The notes below the pieces were generated by a model. It was not told the DNA's origin. It saw nothing but the letters and a program-made list of their open reading frames with translations, and made no database searches. From contig OY282494.1 in NCBI GenBank assembly GCA_958296385.1, positions 1,285,416 to 1,349,415 of the forward strand: DNA of 64,000 nucleotides, in the 5' to 3' direction. This DNA is from an uncultured Dehalococcoidia bacterium (GTDB lineage Bacteria > Chloroflexota > Dehalococcoidia > Lucifugimonadales > UBA3495). Both the position numbers and the translations under genes were made by a program. Positions 1 to 7,254 of this stretch are shown here, one piece after another; positions within the stretch are counted from its first letter, which is position 1; each line of letters opens with the position of its first letter.

Positions 1-1292
1 CCGGACGAGAACTTGTGCGGGCAGGCGCCCACGCCGTCGCCGGCGGCAAACAGGCCGCTGACGGTAGTCATCTTGCTGTAACCCCAGTGGTAGCCGTCCG
101 GCGCAACGTCCGACGGGCCGCTCACCCAGGCGCCGGCCTCCCCGCTATGGCTGCCCATAATGTACGGCTCCGCCAGCACCACCTCGGAGGGGCGTTCCTC
201 CGGAGCGATGTTGTGGGCGGCCCAGAGGATGGCCTGCGAGATGGTCATATCCAGAAAGTCTTCCCACGCTTCGGCGATGATTTCGCGCTTGCGCCCCTCG
301 TCGCCGGCGGCCAGGGCGTCAATCGCCTCGGGCGTTTTGAGCTGGATGGGGCCGTTGCCGGCCTGGATTTCCGTCCACAGCAAATGGTTGCGCAGCGGCG
401 TCGGCGTCGGGAAAGCCGAGCCGTAGGGGTCGTACTTCTTGAGCTCCGGCAGGCGGTTGATAAAGTAGTTGTCCCCGGCGGCGTTGGTCAGGTCGGCCCG
501 GAACAGCTGCGACCACGCCCCCACCGGGCCGTAGGAATCCTTGAAACGACTCGGCACAAAGCGGTGTTCCATCTGCGTCATCTCGCCGCCGATGGGGATG
601 ATAAGGCCGTACACCGAGCCGGTGTCAAAGATGGAGTACCAGGTGCGCCCCATGCCCTCGCCCACGCTGCGGGGACGGAACAGGGCAGTTGCGCCGCCCG
701 CCCCGCAAACGACGGCGTTGGCCTTGAACACGTAAGTAACGTCCTCCCGCACGCCGAACCCGACGGCGCCGGCGATGCGGTTGGGGTCGTCGGCGTCGGT
801 GAACAGATGCGATATAAACACCCGCTCGTAGTGGTTGTCCGGGCCAATGGCCTTCTTGGTAGCCTCGGCGACGATGGGCTTGTAAGCCTCGCCGTGAATC
901 ATCACCTGCCAGCGCCCCTCGCGGACGTACTGGCCGTTTTCGTCGTACCAGAAAGGCAGGCCCCATTCCTCAAACATATGCACGCTGCTGTCCACGTGGC
1001 GCGCCACATCGTACACCAGGTCTTCCCGGGAAATGCCCATCATATCGTTGCGGACGTACTCCACGTAATCCTCAGGCTGGTTCCAGCCGGAGCGCGTCCC
1101 CATGTACATATTGATGGCTGACAGCCCCTCGCCAACGGCGCCGCTGCGGTCGGTAGCCGCCTTGTCAACCATAACGATGCGGAGGTCATCGCCGCCCCAA
1201 TAGCGGGCTTCAATAGCGGCGCCGCAGCCGGACATACCGCCGCCAATAATCAGGACGTCGCTTTCAACGATGCGGGTAGTGGGTTCAGGCAT
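1..1292 (-). CDS. aprA: Adenylylsulfate reductase alpha subunit (C-terminus beyond window)
   Basis: AprA is the FAD subunit of APS reductase, which interconverts adenylylsulfate and sulfite plus AMP in the cytoplasm; the direction cannot be told from sequence. The visible 430 residues start with an FAD-binding Rossmann motif (LIIGGGMSGCGAA, about residues 13-25), followed by the typical AprA stretch VDKAATDRSGAVGEGLSAIN and, near the window edge, CPHKFSSG. The reading frame runs off the left edge, so the stop is not seen. The ATG has a good AGGAG ribosome site 8 bases upstream. A possible extended -10 lies at 1353-1361. The beta subunit is not adjacent but about 6 kb upstream on the same strand, which is unusual. 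The family call is secure from motifs. Confidence 0.95.
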   Translation of the reverse strand, partial: MPEPTTRIVESDVLIIGGGMSGCGAAIEARYWGGDDLRIVMVDKAATDRSGAVGEGLSAINMYMGTRSGWNQPEDYVEYVRNDMMGISREDLVYDVARHVDSSVHMFEEWGLPFWYDENGQYVREGRWQVMIHGEAYKPIVAEATKKAIGPDNHYERVFISHLFTDADDPNRIAGAVGFGVREDVTYVFKANAVVCGAGGATALFRPRSVGEGMGRTWYSIFDTGSVYGLIIPIGGEMTQMEHRFVPSRFKDSYGPVGAWSQLFRADLTNAAGDNYFINRLPELKKYDPYGSAFPTPTPLRNHLLWTEIQAGNGPIQLKTPEAIDALAAGDEGRKREIIAEAWEDFLDMTISQAILWAAHNIAPEERPSEVVLAEPYIMGSHSGEAGAWVSGPSDVAPDGYHWGYSKMTTVSGLFAAGDGVGACPHKFSS

Positions 1293-1352
1293 CTGAAGTT
1301 CTCCTCTGCAATTAGCTGGGCCACCGGCAACACACGCCGAAAGCCGCAAGGC

Positions 1353-1361
1353 AGTATAGCA
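1353..1361 (-). promoter_or_regulatory. Extended -10 promoter of aprA
   Basis: On the minus strand this reads TGC-TATACT, an extended -10 box about 60 bases before the aprA start. No convincing -35 hexamer is seen 17 bases upstream, as expected when TGn is present. It suggests aprA can be transcribed independently of the PaREP1 genes upstream. Confidence 0.4.
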
Positions 1362-1400
1362 GATTGAAACAGCAGCCGGCGGCCCACGCGCCGGCCGGAT

Positions 1401-1766
1401 TCAAGGCAGGGCGGCCAGAGTTTGGACGAACTGAGCAATAAGCTCCCTGCTGGCGCGGATATTATCGGCGCTAAACACCCGGTCTCCATAAAAACCGACG
1501 TGGAAATCGGATGCTATCCTGTATTGGCCTATCAAATGTGGCGGCGCCCCTTCGTCTATCAAGCGGAGGACGCTGGCGAGCAACAGCTCGTGCGAACCGT
1601 GTGCCCATCCTTTCCTCTGGGCAACCGCTTTTATGGCGTGTGCCGAGGCGCCCCACAAAACTTCACAAGCGAGCTCCAACTCGCCCAAGTCAAGCATTGC
1701 GTCTATCAGGTTCAGAAAATGCTGGCTGCGTTCCCGGTAATACTCCGCAGGGCGTGGCGCAACCAT
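1401..1766 (-). CDS. PaREP1/HEPN-like protein (copy 1)
   Basis: A 121-residue, all-helical-looking cytoplasmic protein of the PaREP1 type, a HEPN-like fold of unknown function. The family signature is visible as LWGASAHAIKAVAQRKGWAH (about residues 38-57), followed by a second helical half containing IGQYRIASDFHVGFYG. It is the closest relative in the window of the gene at 6888-7253 (roughly half the residues match by eye). Its start codon overlaps the stop of the upstream PaREP1 gene by one base (TGATG), so the two are translationally coupled. It lies 108 bases upstream of aprA on the same strand. No HEPN RNase RxxxxH motif is obvious, so nuclease activity should not be assumed. Confidence 0.7.
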   Translation of the reverse strand: MVAPRPAEYYRERSQHFLNLIDAMLDLGELELACEVLWGASAHAIKAVAQRKGWAHGSHELLLASVLRLIDEGAPPHLIGQYRIASDFHVGFYGDRVFSADNIRASRELIAQFVQTLAALP

Positions 1767-2143
1767 CAGTCCATACTCTCCAGAATCCGCAGTAGCTCAG
1801 CAACCGGCCCTTTGGCGTAGATAACTTCGTACTCGCTAAGAGGTATCTCCCACGCCCGGTCGATGCGGTCAAAACTGTGAGCGATAAGAAGGTTCGAGTT
1901 CAGGTCGATGGGGCCGTCCTCTTCCTTCATCAGCCGAATCACAACTTTCATCAAGTCGTTGACGGATGCGTTGGGCCAGCCCCGCCGCGCAGCAGCGGCC
2001 TTGACGCCGTGGGCTGCCGCCTCCCAAAGCGTCTGGGATGCCGCCTCAAGTTCGCCATCCTGCAACTTGACATCTACCTGATCAAGCGAATGCCAGCTTG
2101 CCTTGCGATGATGGTCAACGATGTTGGCGTTTGCAGTAGTCAT
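1766..2143 (-). CDS. PaREP1/HEPN-like protein (copy 2)
   Basis: A 125-residue protein of the same family as its downstream neighbour. It has the shared core LWEAAAHGVKAAAARRGWP (about residues 39-57) and a more diverged C-terminal half. The ATG is preceded by a GGAGGGG ribosome site 7 bases upstream. It is the first gene of a two-gene coupled unit ending at 1401, with an extended -10 promoter 30-35 bases before the start. Function is unknown. The tandem pair implies a local duplication or a heteromeric partner. Confidence 0.7.
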   Translation of the reverse strand: MTTANANIVDHHRKASWHSLDQVDVKLQDGELEAASQTLWEAAAHGVKAAAARRGWPNASVNDLMKVVIRLMKEEDGPIDLNSNLLIAHSFDRIDRAWEIPLSEYEVIYAKGPVAELLRILESMD

Positions 2144-2172
2144 AGAACCCCTCCAAGTTGCGGCGTCGGTTC

Positions 2173-2181
2173 AGTATAGCA
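2173..2181 (-). promoter_or_regulatory. Extended -10 promoter of the PaREP1 pair
   Basis: Minus-strand TGC-TATACT, identical to the box in front of aprA, 30 bases upstream of the start at 2143. A transcript starting here would have a leader of about 25 bases containing the GGAGGGG ribosome site. Confidence 0.45.
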
Positions 2182-2285
2182 AACCGGTACGACGGCGATT
2201 GCAGCAGCACCGCCGCCGCGTACCAGCGCGGTACGGCAAAAATCCCGCTCCAATCGGCAACTACTAAACTAATTTGCAATGCCGG

Positions 2286-2531
2286 TTAGTCCAGCCGGGC
2301 CGAGACGGGAGCCGCCTCAAAAGCGAACAGCGCCGCAACGGGCACGCCCAGCGCGTCGGCGATGGCGCGGATGTTTTTCAGCGATGGATTGCGTACGCCC
2401 CGCTCCACGCCGGACAGATAGGTGACGTGAATACCGGCGCGGTGGGCCACCTCTTCCTGAGTAAGCCCCCGCTGATTGCGCATCAAGCGCAGCTGCCGGC
2501 CAAAAGCCGCTTGATAAACGTAAGCGTCCAC
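2286..2531 (-). CDS. XRE-family helix-turn-helix regulator
   Basis: An 81-residue DNA-binding protein consisting of a single Cro/CI-type HTH domain. The visible motif runs from RQLRLMRNQRGLTQEEVAHRAG through ITYL-like HVTYLSGVERGVRNPSLKNI (about residues 12-55). The best start is the GTG at 2531; no upstream ATG exists in frame. It is divergent from the lipoprotein gene at 2631, and the 100-base gap contains a palindrome overlapping the lipoprotein promoter (2532-2577), the likely operator. It probably autoregulates and controls the lipoprotein array. Without a sensor domain, the signal cannot be guessed. Confidence 0.85.
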   Translation of the reverse strand: MDAYVYQAAFGRQLRLMRNQRGLTQEEVAHRAGIHVTYLSGVERGVRNPSLKNIRAIADALGVPVAALFAFEAAPVSARLD

Positions 2532-2577
2532 TTGACAGGAACGCTAACCACGCATAGACTATGCGTCCATAGACTAT
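2532..2577 (+). promoter_or_regulatory. Promoter with overlapping palindromic operator
   Basis: A -35 TTGACA (2532-2537), a 17-base spacer and a -10 TAGACT (2555-2560) point to the lipoprotein gene at 2631. A near-perfect palindrome, ACGCATAG-A-CTATGCGT (2550-2566), covers the -10, and its core CATAGACTAT is repeated 15 bases downstream (2568-2577). This is a typical arrangement for repression by the divergent XRE protein. The regulator assignment is inference. Confidence 0.5.
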
Positions 2578-2584
2578 AAGTCAT

Positions 2585-2735
2585 CAACGGCGCATCCAAG
2601 AGGGCGCTGACGACGGGACAAGGAGGCGCTATGGAAACGAACCGCACTGGCATTGTACTGAACCCCGGCCGATGGTTGGCGGCGGCTGTAACGGCAATCG
2701 CACTGGCAACGTTGGCCGGAGGGTTGGCGTGTGGC
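2585..2735 (+). repeat. Duplicated leader plus signal-peptide cassette (copy A)
   Basis: About 46 bases of leader and the first 35 codons of the lipoprotein gene are repeated at 3121-3272. In the coding part only three bases differ over 105, while the sequences after the lipobox cysteine are unrelated. This marks a recent duplication or gene-conversion tract that ends at the signal-peptide cleavage site. Confidence 0.85.
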
Positions 2736-3041
2736 TCCGACTCAGATCCAGTTGATGAGCTTATCAAAGAGGAGGCGGAAAGAAGCTATCAAGAAATAGT
2801 GAAGTTCGACTACCCTTTTCAACTCTCAAGCCGCTTTGATGCTACCGATGACCGTATTGCCTCAGCTTGTGAGACTCTGCGTGATAACAACTGGGATGCC
2901 AGGAGTGCAACTGCGGTAATGCTAACAGTAATAAGAGCGATGCCCATTAATGCACAAATAGGATTTGAATTGATAGCGGTTATGGAAGCCATATATCTAC
3001 AAGTCGACAACATCGAGCAGTACTGTGAGCAGAAGTTGTGA
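2631..3041 (+). CDS. Small predicted lipoprotein, chimeric member of array
   Basis: A 136-residue exported protein with a charged N-terminus, a hydrophobic segment (VTAIALATLAGGLAC) and a lipobox ending in Cys34, so it should be lipid-anchored outside the cytoplasmic membrane. The mature part begins with a short helical acidic stretch (ELIKEEAERSYQE), then SSRFDATDD and FELIAVMEAI, and ends YCEQKL. This mature domain matches the broken gene at 3701-4189, whereas the signal peptide matches the gene at 3168. So this gene is a chimera of its two neighbours. The ATG has AAGGAGG ahead of it. No known domain is recognised and the function is unknown. Confidence 0.75.
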   Translation: METNRTGIVLNPGRWLAAAVTAIALATLAGGLACGSDSDPVDELIKEEAERSYQEIVKFDYPFQLSSRFDATDDRIASACETLRDNNWDARSATAVMLTVIRAMPINAQIGFELIAVMEAIYLQVDNIEQYCEQKL

Positions 3042-3120
3042 CAGTGGCGCCTGCTCGGTCAAAGAGAAGCCGGGTGGTCCGCTGAGTCGCCTTCTTTCTG
3101 GACGGAAAGCGAGGAAAACA

Positions 3121-3272
3121 CAACGGTGCCCCCAAGAGGGGGGCCGACGATGGGAGTACGAAGCGTTATGGAAACGAACCGCACTGGCATGGTACTGAAC
3201 CCCGGCCGATGGTTGGTGGCGGCTGTAACGGCAATCGCACTGGCAACGTTGGCCGGAGGGTTGGCGTGCGGC
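3121..3272 (+). repeat. Duplicated leader plus signal-peptide cassette (copy B)
   Basis: Second copy of the cassette at 2585-2735. Similarity begins at the shared CAACGG about 46 bases before the ATG and stops abruptly after the lipobox cysteine codon. Confidence 0.85.
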
Positions 3273-3704
3273 CCCGGATACGATACGAGTTGCCTCACGT
3301 CCGACGAGGAGGATTATTTCGCCGAGATTGATGATGCTATGTCAGAATTCGGGAAAATTTCGTCATATCGTATTACGCTCTTGACTATCAACAATGAGCG
3401 ATATGACATCGTCAACAACATGGCTGAACGGCAAGGGTGGCTAAACAAACTCGAGTCGGAAGCACCAGACCTCGCCATTGCCCTGGCAGCTATTGACGCT
3501 GCCGAGCCTCCTTCTGCTAAGACTGTATCCATTCATAGAGAATTATCTGATATATCTTACGATGTTTCGCGTTCATATGACCAAGCTAAAGAAGGGCTTA
3601 TCGTAGGTGATCCCAGTCTTTTGAGCAACGCCTGGAGCACTTATGCCTGGGTGAGCGTTGCCCGTACAGACTACGATGAGGCAAAGGAGATTTTTTGTCA
3701 ATGA
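3168..3704 (+). CDS. Predicted lipoprotein of unknown function
   Basis: A 178-residue lipoprotein whose first 35 residues are almost identical to those of the gene at 2631 (lipobox LAGGLAC). The mature portion is unrelated, helical and acidic (for example SDEEDYFAEIDDAMSEFGKI), and contains regular polar helices suggestive of a short helical bundle. The ATG at 3168 is preferred over the in-frame one at 3126 because it aligns with the duplicated start. The base composition of the mature part is visibly more AT-rich than that of neighbouring genes, consistent with transfer. The stop overlaps the ATG of the next gene (ATGA, 3701-3704). Confidence 0.7.
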   Translation: METNRTGMVLNPGRWLVAAVTAIALATLAGGLACGPGYDTSCLTSDEEDYFAEIDDAMSEFGKISSYRITLLTINNERYDIVNNMAERQGWLNKLESEAPDLAIALAAIDAAEPPSAKTVSIHRELSDISYDVSRSYDQAKEGLIVGDPSLLSNAWSTYAWVSVARTDYDEAKEIFCQ

Positions 3705-4189
3705 CCAACAACGCAAAACAAACCGCGAGTAATGCTGTGAAATCACAATATAGCATCGGACAGGCTGTACTTGTACTGGTTGCTATCATAATGGGCTCTA
3801 TCGTCGGCTGTGGAGACGTTCCAAGCACAGCCTCGCCACAGGGCAATGGCAAGATTGAACCAGCACTTATGATTGACGAACGTATCAAAGAGGATGCAGA
3901 GAACCATTGGCAAGAATCACTGAAGAATGACAATCCACATTCATTTTCAAGTCAATTTGATGCTACCAATACACATCTTGCTGATGTCTGCAAAATGCTG
4001 TACCTGTATGACTAGAATATAGAGATAACTTGGGGTGAAATATTGGTCTCCTCTGTACAGAAATCGACTTGGTCACAAACAACCGATGAATTGATTATGC
4101 CGCAAACAGAGTTTGAATTAATTGCGGTTCTGGGCGCAATAAACCGCAATGTCGATGACTTTGAGCGGTACTGCGAGCCAAAGTTGTAA
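3701..4189 (+). pseudogene. Lipoprotein gene interrupted by an in-frame TAG
   Basis: Reading from the ATG at 3701, a lipoprotein signal (VLVLVAIIMGSIVGC) is followed by ERIKEDAENHWQES and SSQFDATNTHLADVCK, homologous to the mature domain of the gene at 2631. A TAG at 4013-4015 stops translation after 104 residues. The same frame continues without a shift for 57 more codons (FELIAVLGAI, then RYCEPKL) to TAA at 4187-4189, matching the C-terminal half of the homologue. A single nonsense change therefore splits an otherwise intact gene. The region is AT-rich. It could still give a truncated lipoprotein, and a sequencing error cannot be excluded. Confidence 0.75.
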
Positions 4190-4289
4190 CAGTGGTGACT
4201 GCCTATTCAATGAGAAGTGGGGCGGCCCGCCCGGCCACCTCTACTGCTGAACGAAAACCGACGAACCTACCAACAAAGGAGAACAACCG

Positions 4290-4751
4290 ATGACCGGCCA
4301 AGTGCTTGACTACTCCGTCCAGAACAACGAGGTGATTATCTCCGGCGATGACGGCATCCGCTATACCTGCGGCGGTACGGATTGGCCGGCCGGAGCCGCC
4401 CCGTCACGCGGGATGCGCGTTGATTTTGACGTGCAAGGAACCCAGGCCGTGAGCATCTACTTGCTGGATACGGCGCCCCCCGCCAGCGCGGCCCCCGTTG
4501 CCGCCGCCGCTGCTCCGGCCGCTCGTTCGTCAGGGGCAACCTCTCCCAAAAGCCGGATGACCGCTGCATTGCTGGCTCTCTTGCTAGGCGGATTTTGCGC
4601 TCACAAATTCTATTTGGGCGAATCATACAAGCGTTTGCTCTTATTGCTCATCCCGCTTGTGGGATGGTCCATCCTGGCGGTATTGGCAGTGATGGACGCC
4701 ATCAAACTGTTCACTATGACGGACGACGATTTTGATACCCTCTACGGCTGA
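4290..4751 (+). CDS. TM2-domain membrane protein
   Basis: A 153-residue protein. Residues 1-60 look like a small beta-barrel domain (VLDYSVQNNEVIISGDDGIRY, then GMRVDFDVQG), followed by an Ala/Pro-rich linker (about 62-85) and a TM2 domain (about 90-145). The TM2 domain has LLLGGFCAHKFYLG, then a second hydrophobic segment and a cytoplasmic-like acidic end. TM2 proteins carry two membrane helices joined by a short turn, and their role in bacteria is unclear. The ATG follows an AAAGGAG site. It stands alone between the lipoprotein array and a convergent gene. Confidence 0.8.
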   Translation: MTGQVLDYSVQNNEVIISGDDGIRYTCGGTDWPAGAAPSRGMRVDFDVQGTQAVSIYLLDTAPPASAAPVAAAAAPAARSSGATSPKSRMTAALLALLLGGFCAHKFYLGESYKRLLLLLIPLVGWSILAVLAVMDAIKLFTMTDDDFDTLYG

Positions 4752-4905
4752 ATGACCAAAATCACGCCACCGGCACGAATTAGACGCATTACATTTTGAT
4801 GCAATGCTGGCTATACCCTGATGACTACCCCTTTGGCCGGCGCTATGCGTCGCTTTGCATAGCGTCGGGGTTGATTGTCAACATACACTCAGCCGCCCAT
4901 CCCCG

Positions 4906-6891
4906 TCACCGTCCAACGGGAAACCGTATCTCCTCCTCCCAAATATGGTTGACTCCCCCTGCTACCGGCACGTACTGCCCAACCCTGATAGCCGCAATGT
5001 CATATGCGGGCAGCCCGCGCATCGCTACGGAACGCTCAGTCTGCCGAATCCGGAACTTGTCGGAATCGGCCAGCCGCAGCTCATAGTCGGCAAAGCGGAA
5101 GTCGAGAACCTCAAAGCCATCCTGCCTGCGTTGGTCCGGCAGGTCGTCTGCGTCAACCGGGATGACGTGCAGCAGGAATACCAGGCCAGTGGCGCTGCCG
5201 GGCTGCACGCGCAGAGAGGGCGCCGTCATCGCCTTGACCCGATTGCCCCGGCCGTCGGTGTAGTGCGTGTAGGCCCGCAGCCGGTAGCCCGCATCGGCGG
5301 CGGTGGGCGTGTACTCGTAGGTGCGACTCTGCGTCGTGCCGGGGATTTTAGCCCAGCCCCCGGCATCGCTCCCGCGCTCCCACTGCCAGCGGCTGCGGTC
5401 AGTAAAACCCGCGCGGCGCACGGCAAGGGGCAGGCTGGCGGCGAACGGCCGGCCCACTATCGGAACGTCCTGGATGAATTGAGCGGCTCCATCCTCGCCT
5501 TGCCCCTTGACGTAAATCAGTATGTTATCGTTGCGATACACGTCAAAATCCCGGCGGATTACCGGCTCGGATTGTCCAATCATATCGTCTATCTGCCCCG
5601 CATAACGGTTGGTGTAGATATACATAGCGGCGGCCACGCCCAACCCCTGCTCGTTGGCCTGCATAATTACGCGCGCGTTGAGCAGCGCGCCCCCGGCCAG
5701 CCATAGCGCCCCGGAAAGGACAATGGCCGCCACCAGCAAACCATGCCTCCGTACCCTCTCACGCGCATAGCCCAGCAGCCTGTCCAGCGTGAACACCACC
5801 GCAAACAGCAGCGGTATGTACGCCGGCGCCAGATACCGCTCGCCCAGCGGCTCAAGGTCAATCCGCCATTGCGTCGCCGTGATGAAAACCAGATATACCA
5901 GCGCAAAGCCGCCGAACAGATAGAACGGACGCCATCCCTCCATACCCGTGCCATTCCGCTGCGCCCGCACGAACGTATAGCCAACAGCAGCCGCCAGCGC
6001 CAGCAAGACTGCGGCGATAAGTACAGCGGCGACGGCCCGCGCACCCCCCGACGGCAGATAGATGAACACCCAACCGGCCATGTCGCTGCAAAACTTGTCC
6101 AGAATCTCCATCAGGCTGTACGGCGACGGCCAGGTTGGCCCGTGTATTCTGCCGTGCCGCAAAGCGTTCTGCACCAGCCACAACCCCACCGGCGCCATGG
6201 CAATCAGCAGATACAGCCCGATGCGCCGCACCTTATCCAACGGCACAACGCCCCGCTGCAAGAGCACCAGCGGCACGATGGCCAGTATCAGAGTGACGCC
6301 GATGTAGCGCGTCAATATAGCCAGGGACGTGAACACCGCCGCCCAAATCAAGTCGGAGCGCCGCCCCCGGTCCAGATACTTGTCCGCTTGCACCAACGCC
6401 AGCGTCACCAACAGGATGAACGGCGCCTCGGATATGGCGAAAGACGCAACCCAAGTCAGCGGCAGCGCCAGCATTATGGCGATGACCGCCCCAACCACCA
6501 GCCAGGTACGCCGCACGTGCCGCCGCAGTCCTTGACCGGCAACGAATATGGTCAGCCCAAAGATGGCGGCGTTCAGCGGCCCGGCAACGTTGTAAGGGTC
6601 AAACACCCCAAGACTGGCCGCCGCCAGCAGCGCCGGATACAGCGGCGGCCAGTGCAGATACGGCCATCCGTAAATCTGAACAAACCACTCCCCATCCAAC
6701 AGGTTCCGGGCCGTAGCGATGTAAGCCGCCCAATCCGACGCAAGCCCTACGCCATAACTAGCCTCCCGCGCCAGAATAAGCGCCGTTCCCAAGACGGCAA
6801 GCCCAGCCAGCAGCAGCGTAAATCGCCCCGGACGTATTGCGGAGGGCAAAAGCGGTTGCAGTTTCAAGCGACTCAGCCGCCTCCGGTTCAC
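4906..6891 (-). CDS. GT39-like polytopic glycosyltransferase with C-terminal Ig-like domain
   Basis: A 661-residue membrane protein. After an N-terminal anchor, an acidic loop (SDWAAYIATARNLLDGEW) and about ten hydrophobic helices up to residue 410 resemble the GT39/ArnT-PMT group, which transfers sugars from polyprenyl-phosphate donors on the outer face of the membrane. The soluble C-terminal 230 residues contain an Ig-like module (WQWERGSDAGGWAKIPG through YTPTAADAGYRLRAYTHYTDG) of the sort found in surface proteins. The GTG start overlaps the stop of the PaREP1 gene upstream by four bases (GTGA). The membrane family call is moderate and the sugar and acceptor are unknown. Confidence 0.7.
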   Translation of the reverse strand: MNRRRLSRLKLQPLLPSAIRPGRFTLLLAGLAVLGTALILAREASYGVGLASDWAAYIATARNLLDGEWFVQIYGWPYLHWPPLYPALLAAASLGVFDPYNVAGPLNAAIFGLTIFVAGQGLRRHVRRTWLVVGAVIAIMLALPLTWVASFAISEAPFILLVTLALVQADKYLDRGRRSDLIWAAVFTSLAILTRYIGVTLILAIVPLVLLQRGVVPLDKVRRIGLYLLIAMAPVGLWLVQNALRHGRIHGPTWPSPYSLMEILDKFCSDMAGWVFIYLPSGGARAVAAVLIAAVLLALAAAVGYTFVRAQRNGTGMEGWRPFYLFGGFALVYLVFITATQWRIDLEPLGERYLAPAYIPLLFAVVFTLDRLLGYARERVRRHGLLVAAIVLSGALWLAGGALLNARVIMQANEQGLGVAAAMYIYTNRYAGQIDDMIGQSEPVIRRDFDVYRNDNILIYVKGQGEDGAAQFIQDVPIVGRPFAASLPLAVRRAGFTDRSRWQWERGSDAGGWAKIPGTTQSRTYEYTPTAADAGYRLRAYTHYTDGRGNRVKAMTAPSLRVQPGSATGLVFLLHVIPVDADDLPDQRRQDGFEVLDFRFADYELRLADSDKFRIRQTERSVAMRGLPAYDIAAIRVGQYVPVAGGVNHIWEEEIRFPVGR

Positions 6892-7253
6892 CCCAGGCTT
6901 TCCAGCGTATGGACGAACTCAACGATGATTTCCCGGCCGTAGCGGATGCCGTCGGCGTTGGGCGGGCCGCCGTAAAACCGCTGGTGGTAGGCCGTCGCCA
7001 TCATATACTGGCCGAACAGATGCGGCGGGGCGCCCTCCTCACGAATCAGCCGCACCACGGCATCCTCCAGCAGAGCGTGAGCATTATGCGCCCACCCCCG
7101 GCTTTCAGCGACGGCTTTGATAGCGTGAGCGGCGCCGCCCCATACCTTGTTGCTGGCCTCCTCGAGTTCGCCCCGGGCCAGCTCATCGTCCACCAGGCCC
7201 AGAAAATGCCAACTGCGTTCCCGGTGGTAAGCGATGGTCTCGGTGGTGGTCAT
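6888..7253 (-). CDS. PaREP1/HEPN-like protein (copy 3)
   Basis: A 121-residue PaREP1-type protein with VWGGAAHAIKAVAESRGWAH (about residues 38-57) and a second half containing LFGQYMMATAYHQRFYGG. It is closest to the gene at 1401-1766. It starts one base after the aprB stop and its own stop overlaps the start of the GT39 gene. It is therefore the middle gene of a tightly packed aprB-PaREP1-GT39 unit. Function is unknown. Its repeated closeness to apr genes suggests a shared history or an accessory role. Confidence 0.75.
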   Translation of the reverse strand: MTTTETIAYHRERSWHFLGLVDDELARGELEEASNKVWGGAAHAIKAVAESRGWAHNAHALLEDAVVRLIREEGAPPHLFGQYMMATAYHQRFYGGPPNADGIRYGREIIVEFVHTLESLG

Positions 7254-7254
7254 C

